Assembly (NCBI RefSeq): GCF_009799805.1
Contig: NZ_CP047050.1
Coordinates: forward strand, 1,688,001-1,752,000
Direction of reading: 5' to 3'
Source of the DNA: Myroides phaeus
GTDB taxonomy: Bacteria > Bacteroidota > Bacteroidia > Flavobacteriales > Flavobacteriaceae
DNA length: 64,000 nt
The notes below the pieces were generated by a model. That model was not told the origin of the DNA. It ran no database searches and worked only from the letters and a program-made list of their open reading frames with translations. Each line of letters opens with the position of its first letter. Position 1 is the first letter of the stretch. Positions 1 to 8,503 of the stretch are shown one piece after another. A program made the position numbers and the translations under genes.

Positions 1-126
1 GCAGCAGAAGGTGATATCATTTGGTCTAAGGCTGATTTAGCAACTGAAGGAGGAGAAGCAGATGTAGCTCCTGCTGAAGAAAATACAGAAGCTTCAAGCG
101 ACAATACTGAAGTTTCGGCTGAATAG
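1..126 (+). CDS. C-terminal end of a protein, probably cbb3 oxidase subunit CcoP (partial)
   Basis: An open frame runs in from the left edge and stops at TAG 124-126. Only 41 residues are visible: a short stretch with a tryptophan, then a low-complexity acidic and alanine-rich tail (many E, A, S). No cofactor motif lies in the visible part, so the identity rests on context. The next genes are ccoG, ccoH and a SafE-like protein, which in Flavobacteriaceae usually follow ccoN/O-ccoP. A hydrophilic tail after the last cytochrome c domain fits CcoP. The call is inference; a different oxidase subunit is possible. Confidence 0.5.
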   Translation, partial: AAEGDIIWSKADLATEGGEADVAPAEENTEASSDNTEVSAE

Positions 127-180
127 TCAGTAGAGAATAAATGTTCTTTTTGAGCAGATTTAAACTACAATAAAATATAA

Positions 181-217
181 AAGGCTGAGTAGAGGTAACT
201 CGCTCAGCCTTTTTTTA
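181..217 (+). terminator. Hairpin with T-run between probable ccoP and ccoG
   Basis: GGCTGAG (183-189) pairs with CTCAGCC (203-209) across a 13-base loop and is followed by seven T residues. It lies only 13 bases before the ATG of ccoG, so it must either end the oxidase structural operon or act as a leaky attenuator that lowers expression of the assembly genes. Confidence 0.75.
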
Positions 218-229
218 AAACACAATACT

Positions 230-1651
230 ATGGCTACAGAAAAAGATGAGAGTTTCCGTGACTCCATAGGTACTATTGGTAAAGATGGGAAAAGAGTTTT
301 TCTTCACCCTAAAAAACCTTCAGGACCTTTTTACAATAAACGTAAAATAGTTAGTTATTTATTAATCGCTTTTCTATTTGCGGCTCCATTTATTAAATTG
401 AATGGGAATCAGTTTTTATTATTTAATGTAATAGATAGAAAGTTCAACATTTTTGGTTTTCCTTTTTGGCCACAAGATTTTTATTTAGTGGTAATATCAT
501 TAATCATTGGTGTTGTTTTTGTTACTTTATTTACAGTTTCTTTTGGACGTATTTTCTGCGGTTGGATATGCCCACAGACTATTTTTATGGAAATGGTTTT
601 TAGACGTATCGAATACTGGATTGACGGGGATAGAGGTGCTCAAATGAGGTTAGATAAACAACCTTGGAATGGTGAGAAAATTAGAAAACGTTTAACTAAA
701 TGGTTTATTTTCTTCTTGATTTCATTTTCAATTGCGAATGTATTTTTAGCGTATATCATCGGATCAGACGCTGTAATACAAATGATGAAAGAAGGGCCAG
801 CTAACCACGTTGGAAGATTTATTGGATTATTAATATTTACGACAGTATTTTACTTTGTATTTACTTGGTTTAGAGAACAAGTATGTGTAATTGCTTGTCC
901 TTATGGTCGTTTACAGGGAGTTTTATTAGATAATAAATCTATCATTGTAGCTTATGACCACGTAAGAGGAGAAGGAGAAAATGGTCGTGCTAAGTTTAGA
1001 AAAGACGTTGATCGTCAAGCAGCTGGAATTGGTGATTGTATCGATTGTAAGCAATGTGTAAATGTTTGTCCAACAGGTATCGATATTCGTAATGGTACTC
1101 AATTAGAATGTACAAACTGTACTGCTTGTATTGATGAATGTGATCATATGATGGAGAGTGTAGGATTGCCAAAAGGTTTAATCCGTTACGCTTCAGAAGA
1201 AGAAATTACAGAGAATAAGAAGTTTAAGTTTACTCCAAGACAGAAAGGATATACAGCTGTTTTAGGAATTTTATCTTTCATTTTAGTAGGATTATTATTC
1301 TTAAGAACAGATGTTGAAGCAACTGTTTTACGTGTTGCAGGGCAAACATATGAACATAAAGGTGAGAACCTAAGTAATGTTTATACATTTAAAGTTGTTA
1401 ATAAAACAATGCGCGATTTTGAGGACATTAGTTTTAAACTTAAAGAGCCTGAGCAAGGAGAGATTATTTTAGTAGGGAAACCTATTATTAAAGTAGAAAA
1501 AGAAGGTTATGCAGAAGGAACAATGTTTATTGAAGTACCTCAATATTTATTAGAAAGCCACCGTACTAAAGTTAAAATTGAGGTGTATGATGGTGATAAA
1601 TTGATACAAACAACTTCAACAAACTTCCTTGGACCAAGAACATTAGATTAA
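230..1651 (+). CDS. ccoG: Cytochrome c oxidase accessory protein CcoG (FixG/RdxA family)
   Basis: This is a membrane-bound iron-sulfur protein needed to assemble cbb3-type cytochrome oxidase; family members are linked to copper handling for the CcoN active site. The 473 residues are normal length. Membrane segments lie near 41-57, 85-105, 157-178, 197-213 and 340-360. Two cysteine pairs in membrane-proximal loops (CGWICP 110-115 and CVIACP 219-224) precede two ferredoxin 4Fe-4S motifs: C270, C273, C276, C280 and C294, C297, C300, C304. The C-terminal 110 residues form a periplasmic Ig-like domain (FixG_C type). It starts at ATG and is followed by ccoH after 17 bases, so the two are probably cotranscribed. 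Confidence 0.96.
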   Translation: MATEKDESFRDSIGTIGKDGKRVFLHPKKPSGPFYNKRKIVSYLLIAFLFAAPFIKLNGNQFLLFNVIDRKFNIFGFPFWPQDFYLVVISLIIGVVFVTLFTVSFGRIFCGWICPQTIFMEMVFRRIEYWIDGDRGAQMRLDKQPWNGEKIRKRLTKWFIFFLISFSIANVFLAYIIGSDAVIQMMKEGPANHVGRFIGLLIFTTVFYFVFTWFREQVCVIACPYGRLQGVLLDNKSIIVAYDHVRGEGENGRAKFRKDVDRQAAGIGDCIDCKQCVNVCPTGIDIRNGTQLECTNCTACIDECDHMMESVGLPKGLIRYASEEEITENKKFKFTPRQKGYTAVLGILSFILVGLLFLRTDVEATVLRVAGQTYEHKGENLSNVYTFKVVNKTMRDFEDISFKLKEPEQGEIILVGKPIIKVEKEGYAEGTMFIEVPQYLLESHRTKVKIEVYDGDKLIQTTSTNFLGPRTLD

Positions 1652-1668
1652 TTTAAAATTTGTTAGGT

Positions 1669-2118
1669 ATGAAATTTAATTTTGGAACAGGAATTGTAAT
1701 TGCTATGGGATTATTCATGGTGTTTATATTACAGTATGTTATAAGAGTTCAAGTTAATCCGAAATTTGATAATGAGTTGGTTACTGAGAACTATTATCAA
1801 CAAGAAATAGAAGTTGATGGAAGACACGATAGAGAAGTTGCGGCTTTGAAATTATCTCGTCCAGTTGGAATAGAAGTATCATCAGAAGGTGTTGTTGTTT
1901 CTTTTCCTAAAGAATTTGATTATAAAAAAATTACCGGTAAAATATTCCTATATAGACCGTCTAACCAGAAATTAGACTTTGATATTCCTATATCTTTGTC
2001 TTCTTCCAATTTGCTCATACCTAACACAAATTTGGTAGACGGTCGTTGGGATATTGCTATCGAATGGAATTATGAGGGTTCTGATTATAGAAACATAAAT
2101 AAGTTAACAGTTAAATAG
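1669..2118 (+). CDS. ccoH: FixH/CcoH family cbb3 oxidase assembly protein
   Basis: A protein of 149 residues with one N-terminal membrane helix (about residues 6-26) and a periplasmic beta-rich domain, the FixH layout. CcoH stabilises cbb3 oxidase during assembly. An in-frame TTG lies 9 bases upstream at 1660, but ATG 1669 puts the lysine-containing N-terminus right before the membrane helix and is preferred. It sits between ccoG (17-base gap) and the SafE-like gene (7-base gap), as expected for one assembly operon. Confidence 0.9.
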   Translation: MKFNFGTGIVIAMGLFMVFILQYVIRVQVNPKFDNELVTENYYQQEIEVDGRHDREVAALKLSRPVGIEVSSEGVVVSFPKEFDYKKITGKIFLYRPSNQKLDFDIPISLSSSNLLIPNTNLVDGRWDIAIEWNYEGSDYRNINKLTVK

Positions 2119-2125
2119 TTTAATC

Positions 2126-2821
2126 GTGATTACTGCACTTATTTTTGGGTTAGTCAGCAGTCTACATTGTATTGGTATGTGTGGACCAATTGCTATGATG
2201 TTACCCGTTTCTAAGAACAATCAATCTAAAAAGGCTATGCAGATATTCACCTATCACTTAGGTAGGATATCTGCATATTCTATTTTAGGACTTGTCTTTG
2301 GACTTTTTGGTAAAGGATTTTACATTGCTGGACTTCAACAGCAAATGTCAATTGTAGTTGGTGTTTTAATGATTTTATTCGTTTTGATACCACAGAATAA
2401 ACTGGGGAGTTTAAATTTTTTAAAGCCGATCTATAAGCTTACAAGTAAATTAAAGAAAGCACTTGGTGCTCAATTTAAAAAGCAAGATATTAAGTCTTTA
2501 TATATGATTGGATTTTTTAATGGCTTTTTACCTTGCGGAATGGTATACGTTGCTCTTTTTGGAGCATTAGCTACGCAGAATATTGTTTTAGGTATGCTTT
2601 ATATGGCATTATTTGGTGTAGGTACAATTCCGTTAATGAGTTCGGTAGTTTATGTTAGAGATTTATTCTCTACGAAGGTTAGAAATGCTATAATGAAGTA
2701 CTACCCGTTGATTATTGTCCTTTTTGGTATGCTATTTATATTAAGAGGTTTGGGATTAGATATTCCATTTATATCTCCTGATAACTTAAATTTATTTGTT
2801 AGAGGAGAAGCAAATTGTTAG
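2126..2821 (+). CDS. Sulfite exporter TauE/SafE family membrane protein of the cbb3 cluster
   Basis: A 231-residue polytopic membrane protein of the COG2836 type, starting at GTG. The first helix carries HCIGMCGP (residues 14-21, cysteines 15 and 19) and a second half-repeat carries FLPCGMVY, so a conserved cysteine sits in each half of the pseudo-repeat. Despite the family name, homologues beside ccoGH are generally assumed to help oxidase biogenesis; cysteines within membrane helices hint at metal (copper) handling. That role is inference. It is the last gene of the operon, followed by hairpins at 2879-2898 and 3046-3065. Confidence 0.85.
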   Translation: MITALIFGLVSSLHCIGMCGPIAMMLPVSKNNQSKKAMQIFTYHLGRISAYSILGLVFGLFGKGFYIAGLQQQMSIVVGVLMILFVLIPQNKLGSLNFLKPIYKLTSKLKKALGAQFKKQDIKSLYMIGFFNGFLPCGMVYVALFGALATQNIVLGMLYMALFGVGTIPLMSSVVYVRDLFSTKVRNAIMKYYPLIIVLFGMLFILRGLGLDIPFISPDNLNLFVRGEANC

Positions 2822-2871
2822 TTTGTTAAAAGCTTGTTGTCAGTGTGTTGTGTTTTTATGTCCATAAAAAA

Positions 2872-2905
2872 TAAAAAAAGTTACTTTTTTAAGTGACTTT
2901 TCTAC
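2872..2905 (+). terminator. Hairpin terminator after the cbb3 assembly operon
   Basis: AGTTACTT (2879-2886) pairs with AAGTGACT (2891-2898) with one G-T pair, flanked by an A-run and a T-rich stretch. It is placed 58 bases after the SafE-like stop codon. Confidence 0.6.
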
Positions 2906-3037
2906 TACATGGTTGTCTTAATAATAACAAACAGATAAAAGTGCTTTTAAAATGCTATGAAAAGAAATTAAATTCATTGATCTGTTTGACTTAGTACTTT
3001 GATAAAATGTATTAAGATTGCTATGAAAAGAGAATAC

Positions 3038-3073
3038 AAAAAAAAGGTAACTTATATAAGTTACCTTTTTTTT
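3038..3073. terminator. Bidirectional terminator, perfect 20-bp palindrome
   Basis: GGTAACTT (3046-3053), ATAT, AAGTTACC (3058-3065), with an A-run on the left and a T-run on the right. It directly abuts the 3' end of the WbqC-like gene on the minus strand, and can also stop read-through from the ccoG operon. Confidence 0.8.
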
Positions 3074-3699
3074 TACTTTATAATTAGCTCTTGACGTTTT
3101 AAATAATCAACAGCATGTCTTCCTTCGTTGAACAATAAATCCAAAATACTCAAGTTATTTAAGAATCCGTGTTTCTCATCAAAAACTTGGACATAACTTT
3201 CAAAAGAATTAGTGTCTTTTTTACCATTAACTAATGATCTAAAATCAGATATATCTTCAGTCAATTCTTTTTCAAACTCAATTGTTTTTTCAAAAGGAAT
3301 AGAAATACCTAAACAAGAATTAACAACTTCATGTATTTGTAGATTTAAGTCTAACATAAAGTCATGTTTTCCTTCGAAAATAGCACGTATATCGTCTTCA
3401 AAGTACTCAAAGTAAGGAGAAGTTCTATACGCAGCTTCTAAGCTCTTAAAATGCTGTTTTTGCCATCCAAAAGCATGCTCGATTCTTGTGTCTTTAAATT
3501 TCTTATGTGTATCATCGCTGTGCTTAACCGGAATATTCAACATTTGAATTCCATTAGCACTATAGATATACATTCTATTTCTGTTCGTTTGTTTCTGAAA
3601 ATTATCTTCTACTTCAAACATTACACTGTCAGCTTGTAACATAGCTACATAATGGCTAACAGACGCAAAGTAAGTAGGATGAATAAGAATGTTATTCAT
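3073..3699 (-). CDS. WbqC family protein
   Basis: A 208-residue soluble protein. The N-terminal segment (ILIHPTYFASVSHYVAMLQA, residues 4-23) and the NRMYIYSANGIQMLNIPVK stretch are typical of the WbqC-like family, whose members occur beside O-antigen and polysaccharide genes; the biochemical activity is not settled. It lies 8 bases downstream of lepB on the same strand and is likely cotranscribed with it. This pairing is common in Flavobacteriaceae. No membrane segment or signal peptide is seen. Confidence 0.85.
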   Translation of the reverse strand: MNNILIHPTYFASVSHYVAMLQADSVMFEVEDNFQKQTNRNRMYIYSANGIQMLNIPVKHSDDTHKKFKDTRIEHAFGWQKQHFKSLEAAYRTSPYFEYFEDDIRAIFEGKHDFMLDLNLQIHEVVNSCLGISIPFEKTIEFEKELTEDISDFRSLVNGKKDTNSFESYVQVFDEKHGFLNNLSILDLLFNEGRHAVDYLKRQELIIK

Positions 3700-3707
3700 T
3701 TTATCAA

Positions 3708-5300
3708 TTAAAATTTAGAATTCTTTTTTTCTTTTCTCTTTTTGTAAGTGTTGTAACCTACAAGACCAAATACAATAACTAAGAAGTAAGGGAAGTAAGA
3801 AACTTGTTTTCCATTACCATTAACTGTTGTAAACAATCTGTCCCATCTGATTTTATCGATTGCTTGTCCCCATGGAATAGCTTGATCTAAACTCATCCAA
3901 ACAAATACAGGTTTACCTACAATATGGTCTTCTGGTACATACCCCCAATATCTACTATCTTCAGATCTATTTCTATTATCTCCCATCATAAAGTAATAGT
4001 TTTGTTGGAAAGTATATTTATCAGTAGCTACGTCATTAATATAGATTTGACCATTTTTAACCTCCAATTTATTGTGTTCATATACTGAAATAGCACGTTG
4101 GTAGAATGGTAAATTCTCTTGTGTTAATGTTACAGTTTCACCTTCTGCAGGAATATGAATAGGACCTAAGTTTTCTTCGTTCCAACCAACTTGATTGTGA
4201 GGGAACAACATTTTAGACACAATAGGAGTGATTTGATCTTGGTAATCTTTAGGTAGTCCTTTTTGAACACTAACCACACCAGTTACAGATCTTAGAACTT
4301 CAGCTGCCTCATCAGTAACTGCCCCAAGTATAATAGTTGTAGGGTCATTGTTGTAGTAACTTGCTCCTTCACGTAAATCTAAACGTTTGATAAGTGAGTT
4401 AAAATCGATTGATGAACCATCTGTTTTTACCGTATATGTAAACTGTAATTTAGCACGGTCATTCAATTTCATTTTTTCTCCATTGATGTAAACATCTCCA
4501 TCTTTAATAGATAAGTTTTCACCAGGAAGACCAACTGCTCTTTTAACGTAATTCGTCTTTTTATCGATAGGTTTATCAACAGCAGGACGGCGTAATGGAT
4601 CGTTAAACTGATATACGGTATCTGTAGGCCAGTTGAATACAACTATATCATTGTGTTGTACCTTTTGGAAACCAGGTAATCTAAAATAAGGTAAATGAGG
4701 TTTCTTTAAGTATGAGTTAAGCTTAGTACCAGGAATAGTATCGTGTACCATTGGTAAAGCTACTGTTGTCATAGGTGTTCTTGCACCATAGTGAAACTTA
4801 CTCACAAATAAGAAGTCACCTACCAATAACGTTTTTTCTAATGATGACGTTGGAATTGTATAAGGTTGTATTACATACGTATGGATAATCGTAGCAACAA
4901 CAACAGCAAATAGGATAGAGCTTACAGTCTCTCCTGAGTTACTTTCTGCTTTTGTACTTCTGTTTTCAACGTATTTAGCATCCGTAGCATAGTTAATATA
5001 GAAGATATAAAGGCCTAAAGTTACAACACCAAGCACAGTGTCAATAGCTTTGTTTTTACCAAAACTTCTCAATATTTCAACCCATACTACTGGGAACATA
5101 ATCAAGTTTACAATCGGAATAAAAAGTAGGATAACCCACCATTTAGGTCTGTTAATGATACCCATTAATACAATTGCATTGTAAACAGGTACTATTGCTT
5201 CCCAACTTTTTCTACCTGCTTTCACATATAATTTCCAAGTTCCAAGAAAATGAATTACTTGAACAAGTAGGAAAAATAGAAACCATTGCGTCATTGTCAT
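3708..5300 (-). CDS. lepB: Signal peptidase I, large Bacteroidetes form
   Basis: It cleaves signal peptides from exported proteins at the outer face of the inner membrane. At 530 residues it is far longer than the roughly 320 of E. coli LepB. The N-terminal 110 residues add extra membrane helices (about 4-20, 33-50, 54-76 and 85-103). The peptidase domain follows: catalytic serine S153 in IPTSSLEKT, catalytic lysine K253 in YVKRAVGLPG, and the late box MMGDNRNRSEDSRYWG near residue 450. About 190 residues between the Lys box and that late box form a long insertion. A further helix closes the C-terminus. Two ATGs lie at the start (residues 1 and 3); the first is used here. Confidence 0.96.
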   Translation of the reverse strand: MTMTQWFLFFLLVQVIHFLGTWKLYVKAGRKSWEAIVPVYNAIVLMGIINRPKWWVILLFIPIVNLIMFPVVWVEILRSFGKNKAIDTVLGVVTLGLYIFYINYATDAKYVENRSTKAESNSGETVSSILFAVVVATIIHTYVIQPYTIPTSSLEKTLLVGDFLFVSKFHYGARTPMTTVALPMVHDTIPGTKLNSYLKKPHLPYFRLPGFQKVQHNDIVVFNWPTDTVYQFNDPLRRPAVDKPIDKKTNYVKRAVGLPGENLSIKDGDVYINGEKMKLNDRAKLQFTYTVKTDGSSIDFNSLIKRLDLREGASYYNNDPTTIILGAVTDEAAEVLRSVTGVVSVQKGLPKDYQDQITPIVSKMLFPHNQVGWNEENLGPIHIPAEGETVTLTQENLPFYQRAISVYEHNKLEVKNGQIYINDVATDKYTFQQNYYFMMGDNRNRSEDSRYWGYVPEDHIVGKPVFVWMSLDQAIPWGQAIDKIRWDRLFTTVNGNGKQVSYFPYFLVIVFGLVGYNTYKKRKEKKNSKF

Positions 5301-5335
5301 AGCGAATAATTATTTAATGTAAGATGTGAAGGTAA

Positions 5336-6040
5336 TTATTTTTTCAAATTAAGAACGTCCTTCATCGAAAAAACTCCTTTTTTATTTTGAATCCACTCTG
5401 CAGCAATTACAGCTCCTAAAGCAAATCCTTCACGACTATGTGCCGTGTGTTTTATCTCTATTTGGTCAATTTCTGAGTCGTAGAAAACACTATGAGTTCC
5501 AGGAACAGCATCTTCTCTAATAGCGTCAATATGAATCTCATTTGCTTTAGCGTCGTTTAAAGTCCACTTTTCATAGCCTGAGTTTTCTATGATTCCATTA
5601 GCTAAAGAAATAGCAGTACCACTCGGAGCATCCAACTTTTGAGTATGGTGAATTTCTTCCATTGATACATTGTATTCCTTTAGGTTACTCATCATTTTTG
5701 CCAAATAATTATTTAGTTCAAAAAAGACATTAACTCCAACGCTGAAGTTAGAACCATAAAGGAAAGCTCCTTCTTTTTGTTGACACAAATCAACCATTTC
5801 TTGGTAATGTTCTAACCAACCTGTAGTACCCGAAATAACAGGTACTTGATGATTTAAACAAGTCGTTATATTTTCAACAGCTGCAGTTGGTACACTAAAG
5901 TCAATAGCAACATCAGCCTGTTCAAGTCCTGTGTAAGCATCATTACTATGTTTTTTTAATACAATAGTATGACCTCTTTCTATAGCGATACGTTCAATGA
6001 TTTTACCCATTTTCCCGTAACCTAATAATGCAATTTTCAT
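5336..6040 (-). CDS. dapB: 4-hydroxy-tetrahydrodipicolinate reductase
   Basis: It catalyses the NAD(P)H-dependent reduction step of the diaminopimelate/lysine pathway in the cytoplasm. The 234 residues are short next to E. coli DapB (273) but normal for Bacteroidetes. The nucleotide-binding motif GYGKMGK is at residues 7-13, VPVISGTTGW near 90-99, and the active-site/substrate signature HHTQKLDAPSGTA near 137-149. It lies between a DUF5683 gene (12-base gap) and lepB (35-base gap), consistent with one operon running from parA to the WbqC-like gene. Confidence 0.96.
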   Translation of the reverse strand: MKIALLGYGKMGKIIERIAIERGHTIVLKKHSNDAYTGLEQADVAIDFSVPTAAVENITTCLNHQVPVISGTTGWLEHYQEMVDLCQQKEGAFLYGSNFSVGVNVFFELNNYLAKMMSNLKEYNVSMEEIHHTQKLDAPSGTAISLANGIIENSGYEKWTLNDAKANEIHIDAIREDAVPGTHSVFYDSEIDQIEIKHTAHSREGFALGAVIAAEWIQNKKGVFSMKDVLNLKK

Positions 6041-6052
6041 AAATAGTTTTTT

Positions 6053-6634
6053 TTAAAAACGATATTGAACGTTAATAGCGTATTGGAATTGATTAGGAGT
6101 TTCAATCTGATTGTATTCAAAAGCAGGTTTAATAGTCAAGTTTTCATTGACGTTAAACTGCATTAAATGCGCATCAACATTGGCATCAACAATACTTAAA
6201 ATATAAAAACCAACAGTGATTACAACAGACAAATCACGGTTACGTCTATAGAACTTTTGAGCCTCTAACAAACGGTCGTTGTCTAAGCCACCAAAAGTAG
6301 GATCGTCAACATTGTGAATACCTTGTAATCTGTTTTTATATTCGTTTCTATAGCGAGTATATTGTCTTTGGTTATCAATCCAAAAATAAGTAGGTACACC
6401 AATTCCGGCATAAACCAATGGTAATTTCCAGTATTTACCATTGTTAATCTGTCCTAATCCAGGAACAACAGACGCAAAGAATGCAGCACGAGCTGGCGCT
6501 AATGGATCCATTGGTTTTTCTTCAATATTACTAATTGAAGGAACAGATTTATTTTTCTCTTTTTTATTCTGTGCAAATGTGGGGTTACAGAATACAGTGA
6601 AGAGAAACATCAAGATTAAAAGATTACTTCTCAC
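6053..6634 (-). CDS. DUF5683 domain protein, exported membrane protein
   Basis: A 193-residue protein with an N-terminal signal peptide ending near FCNPTFAQ (residue 22). The core PLAPARAAFFASVVPGLGQI followed by NNGKYWKLPLVYAGI is the hallmark of the DUF5683 family, with two hydrophobic segments and a beta-rich end closing in YRF. The function is unknown. The start codon is GTG at 6632-6634 and overlaps the TAG stop of parB by one base, so it is translationally coupled to parB. The parA-parB-DUF5683-dapB-lepB order is a conserved flavobacterial block. Confidence 0.88.
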   Translation of the reverse strand: MRSNLLILMFLFTVFCNPTFAQNKKEKNKSVPSISNIEEKPMDPLAPARAAFFASVVPGLGQINNGKYWKLPLVYAGIGVPTYFWIDNQRQYTRYRNEYKNRLQGIHNVDDPTFGGLDNDRLLEAQKFYRRNRDLSVVITVGFYILSIVDANVDAHLMQFNVNENLTIKPAFEYNQIETPNQFQYAINVQYRF

Positions 6635-7539
6635 TAATTTTCTAAAAGTTTGATAATACGATTTAGATCTTCTTCAGAGTGGAAAGGAATTGATATTTTA
6701 CCTTTACCATTAGCAGAAGCCTTTATGTCTACTTTAGTTCCGAAAAACTGACCAAAAGATCTTGTATAGTTTTCTGGAATTTTAAATTCGTTTGTTGTTT
6801 TTGGCACTTCAGGAGTAAGAATACCTTTCAGCGACAATTGATAATTCTTAACGATAGCTTCCGTTTCTCTTACAGACAAATTCTCTGTAATAATTTTGTG
6901 GTAGATATCTGTTTGAGCGTCAAGATCCTCAATGTTTATAATTGCACGACCGTGTCCCATTGTGATGAAACCATCTCTAATTCCCGTTTGAATAATTGGG
7001 TCAAGGCGTAACAATCTCAAGTAATTTGCAATAGTTGATCTTTTTTTACCAACACGTTCACTAACTTGTTCTTGTGTAAGATCAATTTCGTCCATTAAGC
7101 GTTGATAAGAAAGTGCAATTTCGATAGGGTCTAAATCGTGACGTTGGATGTTTTCAACCAATGCCATAGTCAACGACTCATTATCGTTTGCAATTCGGAT
7201 ATACGCAGGAATAGTTTGAAGACCAACTAATTTAGAAGCACGTAATCTGCGTTCCCCTGAAATTAATTGATATTTATTATAGTTAGTTTTTCTAACAGTA
7301 ATAGGTTGAATTACCCCAAGCTCGTGAATACTTGTTGCTAATTCACTAAGAGATTCCTCATTGAAATTAGTTCTTGGTTGAAAAGGGTTAATTTCAATAG
7401 AATCAACGTCTAATTCAATAATATTTCCAATAACTTTATCAGCATTAGTATCTTCTATCGACTTGATATCATTTTCAGGATCTTTTAAAAGAGCCGATAG
7501 ACCTCGTCCTAAAGCTTGTTTTTTAATCGCCTTTGCCAT
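6634..7539 (-). CDS. parB: ParB/Spo0J family chromosome partitioning protein
   Basis: It is the centromere-binding CTPase that spreads from parS sites. Of the 301 residues, the N-terminus carries the typical KKQALGRGLSALL segment (residues 5-17), the CTP-binding region includes GERRLRASKL near residue 94, and the helix-turn-helix follows (LTQEEVSERVGKKRSTIANYLRLLRL, here read as QEQVSERVGKKRSTIANYL). The C-terminal dimerisation region is present. It lies just downstream of parA. I found no copy of the canonical 16-bp parS palindrome in this window. Confidence 0.96.
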   Translation of the reverse strand: MAKAIKKQALGRGLSALLKDPENDIKSIEDTNADKVIGNIIELDVDSIEINPFQPRTNFNEESLSELATSIHELGVIQPITVRKTNYNKYQLISGERRLRASKLVGLQTIPAYIRIANDNESLTMALVENIQRHDLDPIEIALSYQRLMDEIDLTQEQVSERVGKKRSTIANYLRLLRLDPIIQTGIRDGFITMGHGRAIINIEDLDAQTDIYHKIITENLSVRETEAIVKNYQLSLKGILTPEVPKTTNEFKIPENYTRSFGQFFGTKVDIKASANGKGKISIPFHSEEDLNRIIKLLEN

Positions 7540-7566
7540 AATACTCTAAAAATATCGTTTTGGGTA

Positions 7567-8331
7567 TTAACTATTTTTACGAATAACCTCTTCTGCCAAG
7601 TTTATATAATTGGTAGCTCCTCTACTCGTAGCGTCATAGTTTATGATACTTTCTCCAAAACTTGGAGCTTCACTCAGTTTTACATTTCGTTGAATAATAG
7701 TGTCAAACACCATATCGTTGAAGTGTTTTTGTACTTCTTCTACAACTTGATTAGACAATCGTAAACGAGAATCATACATAGTCAGTAACAATCCTTCGAT
7801 GTCTAAATTAGCGTTGTGTATTTTTTGAACACTTTTAATTGTGTTTAATAGTTTACCTAAACCTTCCAATGCAAAATACTCACATTGAATTGGAATAATA
7901 ACAGAATCCGCAGCTGTAAGTGCGTTTAAAGTTAATAGCCCTAAAGAAGGAGCACAATCGATTATAATATAATCATATTGTTCCTTTATAGATTGTAATG
8001 CTTGTTTAAGCATATACTCACGATTTGGTTTGTCAACCAATTCTATTTCAATCGCAACTAAATCAATGTGCGCTGGAATCAAGCTTACATTAGGTGCTGT
8101 ACAGTCTACAATAGCCTCTTCTGGAGTATAGCTGTGCTCTAATATTTCATACGTTCCAATTTCAACTGCATCTACATCTACACCTAAGCCAGAAGTTGTA
8201 TTAGCCTGAGGATCTGCGTCTATTAATAAGACTTTTTTCTCAAGTGCTCCTAAAGAAGCTGCAAGATTGACAGATGTAGTTGTTTTTCCAACACCACCTT
8301 TTTGATTAGCAATAGCAATGATTTTACCCAT
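7567..8331 (-). CDS. parA: ParA/Soj family chromosome partitioning ATPase
   Basis: A 254-residue cytoplasmic ATPase with the deviant Walker A motif KGGVGKTTTSVNLAASLG at residues 10-27, LLIDADPQANTTSGLG at 35-50 and IIIDCAPSLGLLT (Walker B region) near 122-134. It acts with ParB in origin segregation. It is the first gene of a minus-strand run (parA-parB-DUF5683-dapB-lepB-WbqC); the gap to the SDR gene behind it is only regulatory sequence. Confidence 0.97.
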   Translation of the reverse strand: MGKIIAIANQKGGVGKTTTSVNLAASLGALEKKVLLIDADPQANTTSGLGVDVDAVEIGTYEILEHSYTPEEAIVDCTAPNVSLIPAHIDLVAIEIELVDKPNREYMLKQALQSIKEQYDYIIIDCAPSLGLLTLNALTAADSVIIPIQCEYFALEGLGKLLNTIKSVQKIHNANLDIEGLLLTMYDSRLRLSNQVVEEVQKHFNDMVFDTIIQRNVKLSEAPSFGESIINYDATSRGATNYINLAEEVIRKNS

Positions 8332-8440
8332 TTTACCAAAAGAATATTTTTATAAGTGGTAAAAATACGATTTTTTGTGGGTATACGAAATCTTATTTAT
8401 TAACATTTTGCTAAATTCATTATGATTCAGCACGTTATAA

Positions 8441-8477
8441 AAATAGATGCTATCTAAAAATTAAATAGCATCTATTT
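8441..8477. terminator. Hairpin between parA and the SDR gene
   Basis: A 13-bp stem, AAATAGATGCTAT (8441-8453) with ATAGCATCTATTT (8465-8477), loop 11. It lies about 27 bases... upstream of the SDR stop codon side, i.e. at the 3' end of the minus-strand SDR gene at 8504. The T-run is short, so the call is moderate. Confidence 0.6.
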
Positions 8478-8503
8478 ATCATTCAATATATGTAAAATTG
8501 AAT

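Noticed and set aside
7516..8503. parS site near parAB
   Set aside because: I looked for the canonical 16-bp parS palindrome around parA and parB and did not see one.
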